This document shows, one piece after another, positions 26,177 to 36,568 of a DNA stretch of 54,325 bases. The stretch lies in the NCBI GenBank assembly GCA_947494535.1, contig CANLVU010000006.1, positions 1 to 54,325 of the forward strand. The letters are read 5' to 3'. The DNA is from Cytophagaceae bacterium (lineage in GTDB: Bacteria > Bacteroidota > Bacteroidia > Cytophagales > Spirosomataceae). The notes under the pieces were generated by a model that was given only the letters and a program-made list of their open reading frames with translations, did no database searches and was not told where the DNA came from. Numbering within the stretch: the first letter of the stretch is position 1; each line of letters opens with the position of its first letter. The position numbers and the translations under genes are program-made.

Positions 26177-27316
26177 ATGAATAAGTTAAAAGTGATGACT
26201 GTTGTAGGCACAAGGCCTGAAATCATTAGATTAGCAAGAGTCATGAATGCCTTAGATTCTTCTGATGCGATTGAGCATTTAATTGTTCATACAGGTCAAA
26301 ATTACGACTATGAACTAAATCAAATATTTTTTGATGATTTAGCGATTCGGAAGCCGGACTATTTTTTAAATGCTGCAGGAGCTACTCCCATAGAAACAAT
26401 TGGAAAAATTCTAATAAATATTGATCCTTTATTAGAAGAATTAAAACCTGATGCTTTTTTAGTTTTAGGGGATACAAATAGTTGTTTATGTGCAATTCCT
26501 GCTAAAAAAAGACACATACCAATATTCCATATGGAAGCAGGTAATCGTTGTTTTGATCAACGGGTACCTGAAGAAACTAATCGTAAGATAGTAGATCATA
26601 TTTCAGATATAAATATGACTTATAGTGATATCGCTCGTGAATATCTTTTAAGGGAAGGCATGTCTGCTGATAGAATTATTAAAACAGGTTCTCCGATGTT
26701 TGAAGTGTTGAGTCATTATTTGCCATCAATAAAGTCTTCAAATGTTTTAGAACGTCTATCCTTAGAACCCAATAAATATTTTGTAGTATCAACTCATAGA
26801 GAGGAGAATATAAGTAATGAAACTAATTTTAACAGTTTAATTACTAGCCTAAATGTAGTAGCTGACAAATATGATTTACCCATAATTGTAAGTGCGCACC
26901 CTCGAACTAGAAAAATGATTGATGCAAAAGAAATTGTTCTGCATAAAAATATTCAGTTGTTAAAGCCTTTGGGTTTTAATGATTACAATGCTTTACAGTT
27001 ACATTCTAAAGCAGTTTTATCAGATAGCGGAACAATCTCAGAAGAATCTTCCATCTTGAATTTCCCAGCATTAAACTTGAGACAAGCACATGAGCGACCT
27101 GAAGCGATGGAAGAAGCTTCAGTTATGATGGTTGGACTGAATCCCGAGAGAATATTACAAGGATTAATTCAGCTAGATACACAAAAAAGAGGTGATGAAA
27201 GGTCGTTTAGATATGTTGCAGATTATTCTATGCCAAATGTTTCAGATAAAGTCGTTCGAATAATTGTTAGTTATGTTGATTATATCAAAAGAGTAGTTTG
27301 GAGCGAAGAAATTTAA
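26177..27316 (+). CDS. fnlC: UDP-N-acetyl sugar 2-epimerase, non-hydrolysing (WbjD/FnlC/CapG)
   Basis: VMTVVGTRPEIIRLARVMNAL...VHTGQNYDYELNQIFFDDL...HMEAGNRCFDQRVPEETNRKIVDHISDINMTYS. Confidence 0.93.
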   Translation: MNKLKVMTVVGTRPEIIRLARVMNALDSSDAIEHLIVHTGQNYDYELNQIFFDDLAIRKPDYFLNAAGATPIETIGKILINIDPLLEELKPDAFLVLGDTNSCLCAIPAKKRHIPIFHMEAGNRCFDQRVPEETNRKIVDHISDINMTYSDIAREYLLREGMSADRIIKTGSPMFEVLSHYLPSIKSSNVLERLSLEPNKYFVVSTHREENISNETNFNSLITSLNVVADKYDLPIIVSAHPRTRKMIDAKEIVLHKNIQLLKPLGFNDYNALQLHSKAVLSDSGTISEESSILNFPALNLRQAHERPEAMEEASVMMVGLNPERILQGLIQLDTQKRGDERSFRYVADYSMPNVSDKVVRIIVSYVDYIKRVVWSEEI

Positions 27317-28545
27317 AAAAGGTATTAATTCATTCTATTGTATTTAGTCCTGATGGAGTATCTACAGCCTATTTATACAATGATATTGCTCTTGGGCTTG
27401 TTGAAAATGGATTTGATGTTGTTGTTTTAACAACAACTCCACATTACAATTTAATTGAGTCGGAATTGGTTAAGCAACCAATAGCTAAAAAGTTGTTTGG
27501 ATTGTATTGTCAAAGTGACTTTAAGGGTATTCAGGTATATCATATACCACTAAAAAAATACAAAAGTACGGTTAAGAGATTAATGTCTTTTGTTTATTGG
27601 CACATTCTGTCTTTGTTTATTGGTTTCTCAATTAAAAAAATCAATTTCGTTCTTAGCCCTTCTCCTCCCCTAAGTATTGGTTTTATTTCTTTGTTAATTG
27701 CGAAATTAAAAAGAGCAAAATCGGTTTATAATGTCCAAGAAATTTATCCAGATTTGTTGATTAATCAAGGGAGTTTAAAATCTCCAATCATCATAAATCT
27801 TCTTAAATTATTTGAGAAATTTATTTATAACTATTCTGCTGCAGTTACCACAATTGATGAAGTATTTTATGCTACAATTTCATCAAGATTTTCTGATACC
27901 AGCAAACTTAAAATAATACCAAATTTTGTAGATACTGAATTATATAAGCCATTAGTACAAAAGCTAGAATTACCTTCTATTTTCGGTGGTGATAATGGAA
28001 AAATTAAAATACTTTATGCAGGTAACATCGGTTTTTTTCAAGATTGGGAACCTGTTTTGTTCGCAGCTAAAGAACTTTTAAAAGATAATGTAGAGTTTTG
28101 GGTAATTGGAGAAGGAGTACGAAAAGAGTATCTAGAAACAGAAGTCCAGAATCAAAATTTATCTAATGTTAGAATCTTTCCCTATCAAAGCAGGGAGCTT
28201 ATTCCCATCATAAATAATTACGCTGATATACATTTTATTGCAATAAATCAGCAAATGGAGCAAGAAGGATTTCCATCTAAGGTGTATACAATTATGGCGT
28301 GTGCAAAACCAATTGTAGTTGTAACCGGAGAAAATACTCCTTTGTATAATTTTTTAAAGGATATTAATTGCTCAGAACTTATTACGAATAATCGAAATGT
28401 AAATTTTACTGAGGCAATTAGAAAGTTAGCTTTTGATAAAGAATTAAGATTAAGGTTAGGTAATAATGGCTATGAGGAGATTATAAAAAATTACTCAAAG
28501 AAAGTAGTTGTGTCAAAATACGCTAATCTTCTAAAATCTTTATAA
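27298..28545 (+). CDS. Glycosyltransferase family 4, WbuB/WbjE-like (candidate L-FucNAc transferase)
   Basis: TTG start overlapping fnlC by 19 nt; SPPLSIGFISLLIAKLKRAKSVYNVQEIYPD...LYAGNIGFFQDWEPVLFAAKEL. Confidence 0.85.
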   Translation: MERRNLKKVLIHSIVFSPDGVSTAYLYNDIALGLVENGFDVVVLTTTPHYNLIESELVKQPIAKKLFGLYCQSDFKGIQVYHIPLKKYKSTVKRLMSFVYWHILSLFIGFSIKKINFVLSPSPPLSIGFISLLIAKLKRAKSVYNVQEIYPDLLINQGSLKSPIIINLLKLFEKFIYNYSAAVTTIDEVFYATISSRFSDTSKLKIIPNFVDTELYKPLVQKLELPSIFGGDNGKIKILYAGNIGFFQDWEPVLFAAKELLKDNVEFWVIGEGVRKEYLETEVQNQNLSNVRIFPYQSRELIPIINNYADIHFIAINQQMEQEGFPSKVYTIMACAKPIVVVTGENTPLYNFLKDINCSELITNNRNVNFTEAIRKLAFDKELRLRLGNNGYEEIIKNYSKKVVVSKYANLLKSL

Positions 28546-28553
28546 GATTAATT

Positions 28554-29444
28554 ATGAAGAGTATACTTATAACAGGGGGGGCTGGATTTGTTGGGAGTAA
28601 TTTGATAAAACTTTTCTCTTCCATTTATGAATTTGAAACTTATAAAAAAGGAACTTTAGTTCAGGTTCATCAAGATGTAGTTATTCATCTAGCCGGCAAA
28701 GCCCACGATCTAAAAAATGTTTCATCTTCTGATGAATATTACAAAGTTAATACTGAATTAACTAAAGATATATTTGATGCTTTTTTAACTTCAGATGCGA
28801 AAGTATTCATTACTCTAAGCTCTGTTAAAGCCGTAGCCGATGAAGTTGATGGCGAATTGACGGAAGATGTCACTCCCAATCCAATCACTCACTACGGAAA
28901 GAGTAAATTATTAGCAGAGCAGTATATTCTTTCTCAGCCAATTCCAGAAGGCAAACGAGTTTATATATTACGTCCTTGTATGATTCATGGCCCAGGGAAT
29001 AAAGGGAATCTTAATTTGCTTTACAGTTTAGTATCTAAAGGTTTGCCTTGGCCGCTAGGATTATTTAAAAACTCCCGATCCTACCTATCAATTGAAAACC
29101 TTTGCTTTATAATTAAAGAGTTAATTGAAAGAGAAGATATTCCATCTGGAGTTTATAATGTAGCAGATGATATTCCACTATCTACAAATGAAGTAATTAA
29201 AATGATTGCCGAATCAAAAGGAAAGCAAGCAAGAATTTTGAATCTGAGTCAGAACCTCGTAAAGGTGCTATCACGTGCTGGCGATTTATTAAAATTGCCA
29301 CTTAATTCTGAGCGATTACAGAAACTTACTGAGAGCTACATAGTAAGTAACACTAAGATTAAAAAAGCCTTAGGCAAGCAATTACCCGTCTCATCTAAAG
29401 AGGGATTAATGCAAACATTTAAATCTTTTGCTGATAATGTTTAA
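28554..29444 (+). CDS. NAD-dependent epimerase/reductase (WbjF/WbpV-like)
   Basis: ILITGGAGFVGSNLIKLF...VVIHLAGKAHDLKN...YGKSKLLAEQYIL. Confidence 0.85.
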   Translation: MKSILITGGAGFVGSNLIKLFSSIYEFETYKKGTLVQVHQDVVIHLAGKAHDLKNVSSSDEYYKVNTELTKDIFDAFLTSDAKVFITLSSVKAVADEVDGELTEDVTPNPITHYGKSKLLAEQYILSQPIPEGKRVYILRPCMIHGPGNKGNLNLLYSLVSKGLPWPLGLFKNSRSYLSIENLCFIIKELIEREDIPSGVYNVADDIPLSTNEVIKMIAESKGKQARILNLSQNLVKVLSRAGDLLKLPLNSERLQKLTESYIVSNTKIKKALGKQLPVSSKEGLMQTFKSFADNV

Positions 29445-29988
29445 CCGTTTATTCGCCCTCATCGTTCTGATAATTCTGTCACCTATCTTTCTAGCTGTTG
29501 CTTTGGCCATATTCATTGAAGATGGATCGCCCATATTCTTCAAACAAAAACGAGTAGGCATTAATTATACTTTCTTTAATATCTACAAGTTCAGAAGCAT
29601 GAAGAAGAGTACGCCGAATGTCGCGACGCATTTATTAGAAAATCCTGCCTCCTATTTGTTGAGAATAGGAGGGGTGTTGCGGAAATTGAGTTTGGACGAA
29701 TTACCTAACCTAATCAATATCATCAAAGGAGAAATGGTATTTGTGGGGCCTAGACCGGCCTTGTATAACCAAGACGATTTAATGGCCTTACGGGTCGCAG
29801 CAGGGGCAGACAAATTGAAGCCAGGAATCACTGGCTGGGCACAAATTAATGGGCGCGACGAGATCTCTATTGAGGCTAAGGTAGCGTTGGAGACAGAGTA
29901 CTTAGAGAGAAAGTCGGTTTGGTTTGATTTGGTGATAGTGGTGAGGACATTTACGATTGTGCTGGGTAGTAAAGGGGTTAGTCATTAA
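29437..29988 (+). CDS. Undecaprenyl-phosphate sugar phosphotransferase (PglC/WbpL-like short initiating transferase)
   Basis: FFKQKRVGINYTFFNIYKFRSMK...LRKLSLDELPNLINIIKGEMVFVGPRPA...KPGITGWAQINGRD. ATG at 29437 overlaps preceding stop. Confidence 0.92.
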   Translation: MFNRLFALIVLIILSPIFLAVALAIFIEDGSPIFFKQKRVGINYTFFNIYKFRSMKKSTPNVATHLLENPASYLLRIGGVLRKLSLDELPNLINIIKGEMVFVGPRPALYNQDDLMALRVAAGADKLKPGITGWAQINGRDEISIEAKVALETEYLERKSVWFDLVIVVRTFTIVLGSKGVSH

Positions 29989-30009
29989 CGGAACGTTATT
30001 TTGGAAAAC

Positions 30010-30036
30010 AAAAAAGGGAGCATCGCTCCCTTTTTT
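30010..30036. terminator. Bidirectional intrinsic terminator between convergent genes
   Basis: A-tract, GGGAGC-ATC-GCTCCC stem-loop, TTTTTT, between stops at 29988(+) and 30041(-). Confidence 0.85.
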
Positions 30037-30040
30037 AGTT

Positions 30041-31096
30041 TTAAACCATTTCCTTTCCACTCCACGAATCATTGATTTCTTGAAAGGTAGTTTTGAGATC
30101 TTTCGTGATGTTCCAACTGGGGTAATCTGATTTGATTTTATGTAAGTCTGATATGTAGCAGATGTGATCGCCTATTCTGTTTTCATCTAGGTAGGTGTAT
30201 TTCATGGGTTTGCCTGAAATGCTTTCGATGAGTTTGAATGCTTCTAGGATGGAGATCGAGTTTTCGCGTCCTCCGCCTATGTTGTAGACGGCGGCTACTT
30301 TGGGGTTTTGGATAAATAAATCAATAAAGCGCGCGACGTCATAGGAATGAATGTTGTCTCGGACTTGCTTCCCCTTATACCCGTAAATTTTGTATTCTAT
30401 TTCGTGGACATTGCATTTAATTAAATAGCTTAAAAAGCCATGTAATTCAACTCCACTATGATTAGGACCAGTTAAACATCCGCCACGTAAACAACAGGTG
30501 GGCATATTAAAATAGCGACCATATTCCTGGACTAATATGTCAGAGGCAACTTTAGAGGCGCCGAATAGGGAATGCTTGCATTGATCGATACTGAAAGATT
30601 CATTAATCCCATCGAAATAGGCCTCATCGGCATAGTCGTATCTTGTTTCGCTCTCCATGAGACTTAGGAAATTGGGATTATCGCCGTAGACTTTGTTCGT
30701 CGATAAATGGACAAAAGGGACGGAAGTATTATATCTTCTGGTGGCTTCTAACAAATTCAGGGTACCTACCGCATTGACATCAAAATCCTCAAAGGGCATG
30801 GAGGCGGCTAGGTCATGACTGGGTTGTGCCGCCGTATGAACAATGGCATCGGGTTGAATGTCTAAGATGAATTTTGCGACCGCTGCACGATCGCGGATAT
30901 CTAAGGCATGATTTCTAAAGTTTGGATTTTCTTTTTCGAGTTTTGAAATATTCCAGGTTGTATCTCCTTTTTCGCCAAAAAACACCTGGCGCATGTTATT
31001 ATCGATGCCGATGACTTCTAGTCCTTTTTGGCAAAAGAAACGAACAACTTCACTTCCAATTAATCCTCCTGCACCAGTTACTAAAATTTTTCTCAT
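30041..31096 (-). CDS. NAD-dependent epimerase/dehydratase (CDP-paratose 2-epimerase-like)
   Basis: [46 protein letters not shown]. Confidence 0.82.
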   Translation of the reverse strand: MRKILVTGAGGLIGSEVVRFFCQKGLEVIGIDNNMRQVFFGEKGDTTWNISKLEKENPNFRNHALDIRDRAAVAKFILDIQPDAIVHTAAQPSHDLAASMPFEDFDVNAVGTLNLLEATRRYNTSVPFVHLSTNKVYGDNPNFLSLMESETRYDYADEAYFDGINESFSIDQCKHSLFGASKVASDILVQEYGRYFNMPTCCLRGGCLTGPNHSGVELHGFLSYLIKCNVHEIEYKIYGYKGKQVRDNIHSYDVARFIDLFIQNPKVAAVYNIGGGRENSISILEAFKLIESISGKPMKYTYLDENRIGDHICYISDLHKIKSDYPSWNITKDLKTTFQEINDSWSGKEMV

Positions 31097-31854
31097 TTGT
31101 GAAGCTTGACTATTTTCAATAAAATTAAATAAATAAATGTAGAATTCGTGAACAAATACCTTTTCCAGAGCCTTCCTGGCTCCTGAATAAGCCTAAAAAG
31201 CCATTCCAGGCCATTATTTTGCATCCAAGCGGGAGCCTGCTTCAGGGTTTGGGCATGGAAGTCAAACGCCGCACCCACTGCCATCATGACACCTGGAATT
31301 TTACCAATGTGCTCTGCCACCCAGATCTCCTGCCTAGGACATCCTCTCCCCACTAAAATGAGCTGAGCTCCAGACTGATTGATCTTTTGAATGTCTTGCT
31401 CATCTTCCGCTGGAGTAGCTTCACGAAATCGATCCACGTGATGCCCGACTAATTGAAGTTTCGGAAAGTTTCGACTAATATTCTCTTCAAATTTTTGCAA
31501 AGTTTTCTCCGTACTTCCATACAGATATACCCGCAGTTTATATTCATTTGCTTGTGCTAACACCTTCCAGGTTAAGGTAGGGCCATATACCCGATCCTTC
31601 AGCTGCGTGTTGTAAAAGTAATTTAAACACCACTTAATGGGTTGCCCATCGGGCACCACATAATGGATGGAATTTACTAAGGTAGTTAATTGTGGATTTT
31701 GATAGCTTTCGATCAGCCCATGTACCGCTAAGGCGCTGACCCCGATGGATTGCTTGGCAATGGCATGCGCAATAATGGCCTGCGTGATATGCTCGTAATC
31801 AGATGCGGTATACCGAATTCCGAGTAACTCATGTGTAGGCAAGGTGTTTTGCAT
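31093..31854 (-). CDS. WecG/TagA/CpsF family glycosyltransferase
   Basis: [15 protein letters not shown]...[13 protein letters not shown]...[35 protein letters not shown]...[28 protein letters not shown]. Confidence 0.93.
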   Translation of the reverse strand: MQNTLPTHELLGIRYTASDYEHITQAIIAHAIAKQSIGVSALAVHGLIESYQNPQLTTLVNSIHYVVPDGQPIKWCLNYFYNTQLKDRVYGPTLTWKVLAQANEYKLRVYLYGSTEKTLQKFEENISRNFPKLQLVGHHVDRFREATPAEDEQDIQKINQSGAQLILVGRGCPRQEIWVAEHIGKIPGVMMAVGAAFDFHAQTLKQAPAWMQNNGLEWLFRLIQEPGRLWKRYLFTNSTFIYLILLKIVKLHK

Positions 31855-31956
31855 GCGGGGATGGTGATTCTTTGGGGGAAATTCTTTTGGCCAAAATTAA
31901 CAATTATAGAGATGAATTAGTCAATAAATGTACGGCAATTCCTAACTTCGTAACCA

Positions 31957-32910
31957 ATGAAAAACAAATTACGTAAAGCTTTCCTTTTTTTAACGTCTCC
32001 ACTCACCTTAGCTTCGGCCATCTGGATGAAGTTTGTGAGGAGTAAAGGGTCAAGTCCTTTCAGTGATTTTCTATTCATGAAAGTGGGTGTCTTCCCTATT
32101 TTAGATCATTATTATGAGCCCATGATTAATCCGGGCAAGTACCTAGAAAGGCCATTAACGGAGGACCGCACGTTAGCAGCTATTGATCTAAATGAAAAGG
32201 GTCAGCTTAGTTTATTAAACGACTTTCAGTATGCAGAGGAATTAAAGGCCTTTCCTCTACACAAAGAAAATAAGGCATCCTATTATTACTTTAATGATTC
32301 CTATGGACCAGGAGATAGCGAATATCTCTACCAGATGATTCGTCATTTTCAGCCTAAAAAACTCATCGAAATAGGAAGCGGAAACTCTACGCTGATGGCC
32401 CAAAATGCGATCAGAAAAAATCAGCAATCTAACCCTTCCTATCAATGCAAGCATAGCTGCATTGAACCTTTCGAGCAACCCTGGTTAGAAGAATTAGGGA
32501 TAGAGGTGAGCAGAGAGCGGGTGGAGAAAATAGATCTGTCTGTATTCAAAAGCCTAGAGGAAAATGATATTTTATTTATTGATTCTTCTCACATCATCAG
32601 ACCGCAAGGCGATGTGCTGCATGAATATTTAACAATTTTACCGCTATTAAAGCCGGGCGTACTAATTCATATCCATGATATTTTTACTCCAAAGGACTAT
32701 CCAGAAAAGTGGGTAATTGAAAATCACCATTTTTGGAATGAGCAATATTTACTGGAGGCCTTTTTATCCTTTAATGGGTCATTTGAAATTATAGGAGCAC
32801 TTAATTATTTAAAACACCACCATTTCGATGCTTTGGCAGCCCAATGTCCGGTGTTAGGACAATTCCCCTTCTCAGAGCCTGGGGCATTTTGGATGAAAAA
32901 ACTTAAATGA
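31957..32910 (+). CDS. Class I SAM-dependent methyltransferase-like protein
   Basis: KKLIEIGSGNSTLMAQNAI; ILFIDSSHIIRPQGDVLHEYLTILPLLKPGVLIHIHDIF. Confidence 0.75.
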   Translation: MKNKLRKAFLFLTSPLTLASAIWMKFVRSKGSSPFSDFLFMKVGVFPILDHYYEPMINPGKYLERPLTEDRTLAAIDLNEKGQLSLLNDFQYAEELKAFPLHKENKASYYYFNDSYGPGDSEYLYQMIRHFQPKKLIEIGSGNSTLMAQNAIRKNQQSNPSYQCKHSCIEPFEQPWLEELGIEVSRERVEKIDLSVFKSLEENDILFIDSSHIIRPQGDVLHEYLTILPLLKPGVLIHIHDIFTPKDYPEKWVIENHHFWNEQYLLEAFLSFNGSFEIIGALNYLKHHHFDALAAQCPVLGQFPFSEPGAFWMKKLK

Positions 32911-34022
32911 AATCAGCCTTGAAATTACATCTGGATCCGCATAGAGTTTTAGGCTTAGACATTTTAAGAGCCGCAGCCATCTTATTTGTGATCATAGACC
33001 ACGGGGGTTTGCTACTCACTCCAGAATTAAGAAAGTGGACTGATTGGATGGTCTTCGATGGCGTTTCGATCTTTTTTGCATTAAGTGGGTTTTTAATCGG
33101 TGGAATTTTAATCAAATTGCTTCAAAAGGAGGGCAAATTTGATCTGCTAGATTTCTGGAAGCGGAGATGGTACAGGACGCTACCTAATTACTTTTTGGTA
33201 TTAACACTTGTATTACTTATCGAGGTTTTATTTTCAGATCGGTTTGATGCTAGTGTAGCAGCCCCTTACTTTGTCTTTTTCCAAAATTTCAATACCATTC
33301 ATCCTATTTTCTTTCCAGAGGCATGGACCCTTTCTGTAGAAGAGTGGTTTTATTTGTTCGTTCCATTGCTAATTTTCTTGCAATGGAATTATTTAAAAAT
33401 CTCTTCTAGAGCGGCGATCCTTATTACAGCCATCACCCTCATTACGGTGGTAACCAGTTATCGCTATGTTCAATTTCTAAACTATACAGCTATTTCTGAA
33501 GAGTTGTGGGATAATGTGTTTAGAAAACAAGTACTAGGGCGTCTTGATGGGATCATGTTTGGCGTTTTAGCGGCCTATGTGTATCATTATAAGCCTGCAG
33601 CGTGGAATAGATTTCCGAAAGCATTATTGATAATAGGGTGTTTGCTATTTCTCTCTTCTAAATTCCTTTTGCCCGTACTTATGCCTAAAATTGGGATTTT
33701 TCAGGCAGTATTTTCGTTTACACATAATTCCATAGCGGCAATTTGTTTATTGCCTTTTTTGTCAAAATATAAACCACGACCAGGTTTTATCCCCTCTGTA
33801 ATAACCTTTGTAAGTGTACATTCATATGCGATGTACCTGATTAATTTGTCATTAGTCCAAAGCTGGATTTTGCGTAAAATTCCTTGGAGTTTATTCATTG
33901 AATCACGCGCCTGGAAAGGGGGAATTCGCTACTTACTTTATTGGGGCCTCGTCATCGGTATTGCACATCTGATTTATACCTATTTCGAATCGCCCATGAC
34001 TAAATTGCGAGATCGAAAATAA
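32907..34022 (+). CDS. Acyltransferase 3 family (OafA/YrhL-like)
   Basis: RVLGLDILRAAAILFVIIDHGG...VFDGVSIFFALSGFLIGGIL...WTLSVEEWFYLFVPLLI. Confidence 0.93.
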   Translation: MKSALKLHLDPHRVLGLDILRAAAILFVIIDHGGLLLTPELRKWTDWMVFDGVSIFFALSGFLIGGILIKLLQKEGKFDLLDFWKRRWYRTLPNYFLVLTLVLLIEVLFSDRFDASVAAPYFVFFQNFNTIHPIFFPEAWTLSVEEWFYLFVPLLIFLQWNYLKISSRAAILITAITLITVVTSYRYVQFLNYTAISEELWDNVFRKQVLGRLDGIMFGVLAAYVYHYKPAAWNRFPKALLIIGCLLFLSSKFLLPVLMPKIGIFQAVFSFTHNSIAAICLLPFLSKYKPRPGFIPSVITFVSVHSYAMYLINLSLVQSWILRKIPWSLFIESRAWKGGIRYLLYWGLVIGIAHLIYTYFESPMTKLRDRK

Positions 34023-34126
34023 TGCAGGGTTTTCCCTTTTAATAATTTTTTCACGGCTTCATAAAATAAAATGGTACTTTTGTAAATTGGTTTAATGCCT
34101 TTAGGCATGACCTAAAAATGAGAGAC

Positions 34127-36568
34127 ATGAAAGCATTCCGAATACTTATATTATTCTTACTAACCTTGCCTGCTATTGCGCAAGATATTCCAGTAGATAT
34201 AAACAATATCAGCGATCAGCAACTAGCTCAGATCATGTTGAAATACAAATTACAGGGGATGTCGCCTCAAGAGGTAGAACAAACCTTGAAAGAGAAGGGG
34301 GTTCCTCCGGATCAGATTATTGTGTTAAATCGCCGTATTGCCTCTCTGGACCCATTGAGTGGGAAATCTGAGAATGGATACCGCACTAAAACCTCTGAGG
34401 AGGTAACCATCCCGAGAAAGAATATTGGAATCTCTAGTCCATCTGGTTCTTTTGCTAGTTCATCTTTACGGGTGTTTGGTGCGGAGATCTTTGAAAATCA
34501 AAACCTAAGTTTCGAGCCTAATCTTAGTATTTCTACTCCCCGCAACTATGTAATTGGAGTGGGAGATGAGTTGATCGTGGATATTTACGGCCTAAGTGAG
34601 AGCACGAAAAAATTGAAAGTGAGTACGGAGGGTTATATTCGCTTCCCTAATCTAGGACCTATTAAAGTAAGTGGTTTGACGATCGATGAGGCACAGGTTC
34701 GCATTCGCGAGTCTGCTGGTAAAATCTATACGACTATTGCTGGAGGCAGCACGCGAGTGATGGTTACCTTAGGTCAATTGCGCTCTATTCGAGTGACCTT
34801 AGTGGGCGAAGTTAAGAAGCCAGGTAACTACACTGTTTCATCTCTTTCTACCCTAATGAATGCTTTGTATGCGTCTGGAGGTCCTTCGGATCTAGGTTCA
34901 TTCCGTAAGATCGAGCTTGTTCGTAACGGAAAAACCATTACTTCCTTAGACTTATATGATTTCTTATTAAAAGGGGATTTGTCTAAAAATAGGATCTTAC
35001 AAGATGATGATGTGATTCGCGTGGGGACCTACGAGTCTCGCGTGGTGGTGACTGGTTCTGTGAAGAAAAATGCCTTGTTTGATTTGAAAAAAGGAGAAAA
35101 TGCAGCTGACATCTTGCGTTATGCGGGTGGATTTGCAGATGGGGCCTATAAAGAGCGAATTCGCGTGAAGCGCATGGGCACAACAGGTTTTGAGGTACAA
35201 TCAGTGAAGTCAGAATCCTTAGCTTCGTTTAATTTACATTCGGGAGATACGTTAGTCGTGGATGCTTTGGCAAAAACCTATACAAACAGAACGTCTATCG
35301 ATGGAGCGGTCTATTATCCAGGGGAATACGGCTTAAACGAGTTTGCTAACTTAAAAGATTTGCTATTAGCAGTGCGCGTTAAAGAAAATGCTTTTACCGA
35401 CCGGGCCCTGTTAAGTCGATTAAATCCCGATTTAACTCCTACCGTATTACATTTTAACGTTAAAGAAGTCTTAAGCGGCAAAACGGATATTCGTTTGCAA
35501 CGCGAAGATAAAATCCATATTTATTCGTTGACAGGCTTACGGGAGAAGTATTCCGTGACTATTAACGGAGAGGTGAATCGCCCCTCCACGTTTGAATATG
35601 CTGATAATATGCGTGTGCAAGATGTCATTCTGCTAGCGGATGGCTTTAAAGAAGGGGCTTCGCGTTCACGCATAGAAGTTTCACGCAGACTTTCTACTAA
35701 GTCTACTTCTGACACTACGGCTTATTCCATTATTCAATCCATTGATTTAGGAAGTGCGAAAGCAGAGGATTTGAACTTCGTTCTACAACCTTTCGATATC
35801 ATTTCGGTACGTAAATCACCTAGCTATCGATCACAAATTTCTGTGTCAGTGGAAGGTGAAGTGCTTTATCCGGGTAATTATAGTTTATCTGGCAACAAGG
35901 AGAGACTTTCTAATATCATTTCGCGTGCTGGTGGTTTAAAACAATCAGGTTATTCGACAGGGGCCATTTTAATTAGGAAGACGCGCGTTAATCAGACATC
36001 AGCGGATGATGCTTTGTTCTCTTCTAAGATCAATACGATTTCGAATCAGTCGAAAAGGAGTTCAAATAATTCCTTCTCAGCAACTGATACGGCGAAAATT
36101 GCCTCTAATGTCAATGGCTTATTAGTAGATCAAAAACCCGTAGGTATTCGTTTAGATGAGGCCATGAAACGTCCAGGATCTATTTACGATATTATTTTAG
36201 AGGAAGGGGATGTCATTAAAGTACCTAAGTTAACTCAAACGGTGCAGACATTTGGGGCAGTTAATGTTCCCCGTCAAGTGGCCTATCGAAATGATTTAGG
36301 CTTCCGCCGATTAATTGCCGAATCAGGCTGGTTTGCCCCTAATGCATCTCGTCGTTATGCCTACATGGTACGTCCTAACGGTGAGATTAAAACCACGAAG
36401 CATTTTTTATTCTTCCACTTCTACCCTAGCCTGGAACCAGGAGCGGAGGTTTATGTTCCCGCTAAGAAAGAGAAAATCCCTATTTCGACTCCTGAGTATA
36501 TAGCTTTAGGGACCGGCTTAGCATCCTTAGGGGGTTTAATTATCGCCTTAATTAACACGGTGAAATAA
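34127..36568 (+). CDS. SLBB-domain polysaccharide export protein (Wza-like)
   Basis: RNYVIGVGDELIVDIYGLSESTKKLKVSTEGYIRFPNLGPIKVSGLTIDEA plus repeated SLBB-like segments (VGEVKKPGNYTVSSLSTLMNALYASGG). Confidence 0.9.
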   Translation: MKAFRILILFLLTLPAIAQDIPVDINNISDQQLAQIMLKYKLQGMSPQEVEQTLKEKGVPPDQIIVLNRRIASLDPLSGKSENGYRTKTSEEVTIPRKNIGISSPSGSFASSSLRVFGAEIFENQNLSFEPNLSISTPRNYVIGVGDELIVDIYGLSESTKKLKVSTEGYIRFPNLGPIKVSGLTIDEAQVRIRESAGKIYTTIAGGSTRVMVTLGQLRSIRVTLVGEVKKPGNYTVSSLSTLMNALYASGGPSDLGSFRKIELVRNGKTITSLDLYDFLLKGDLSKNRILQDDDVIRVGTYESRVVVTGSVKKNALFDLKKGENAADILRYAGGFADGAYKERIRVKRMGTTGFEVQSVKSESLASFNLHSGDTLVVDALAKTYTNRTSIDGAVYYPGEYGLNEFANLKDLLLAVRVKENAFTDRALLSRLNPDLTPTVLHFNVKEVLSGKTDIRLQREDKIHIYSLTGLREKYSVTINGEVNRPSTFEYADNMRVQDVILLADGFKEGASRSRIEVSRRLSTKSTSDTTAYSIIQSIDLGSAKAEDLNFVLQPFDIISVRKSPSYRSQISVSVEGEVLYPGNYSLSGNKERLSNIISRAGGLKQSGYSTGAILIRKTRVNQTSADDALFSSKINTISNQSKRSSNNSFSATDTAKIASNVNGLLVDQKPVGIRLDEAMKRPGSIYDIILEEGDVIKVPKLTQTVQTFGAVNVPRQVAYRNDLGFRRLIAESGWFAPNASRRYAYMVRPNGEIKTTKHFLFFHFYPSLEPGAEVYVPAKKEKIPISTPEYIALGTGLASLGGLIIALINTVK

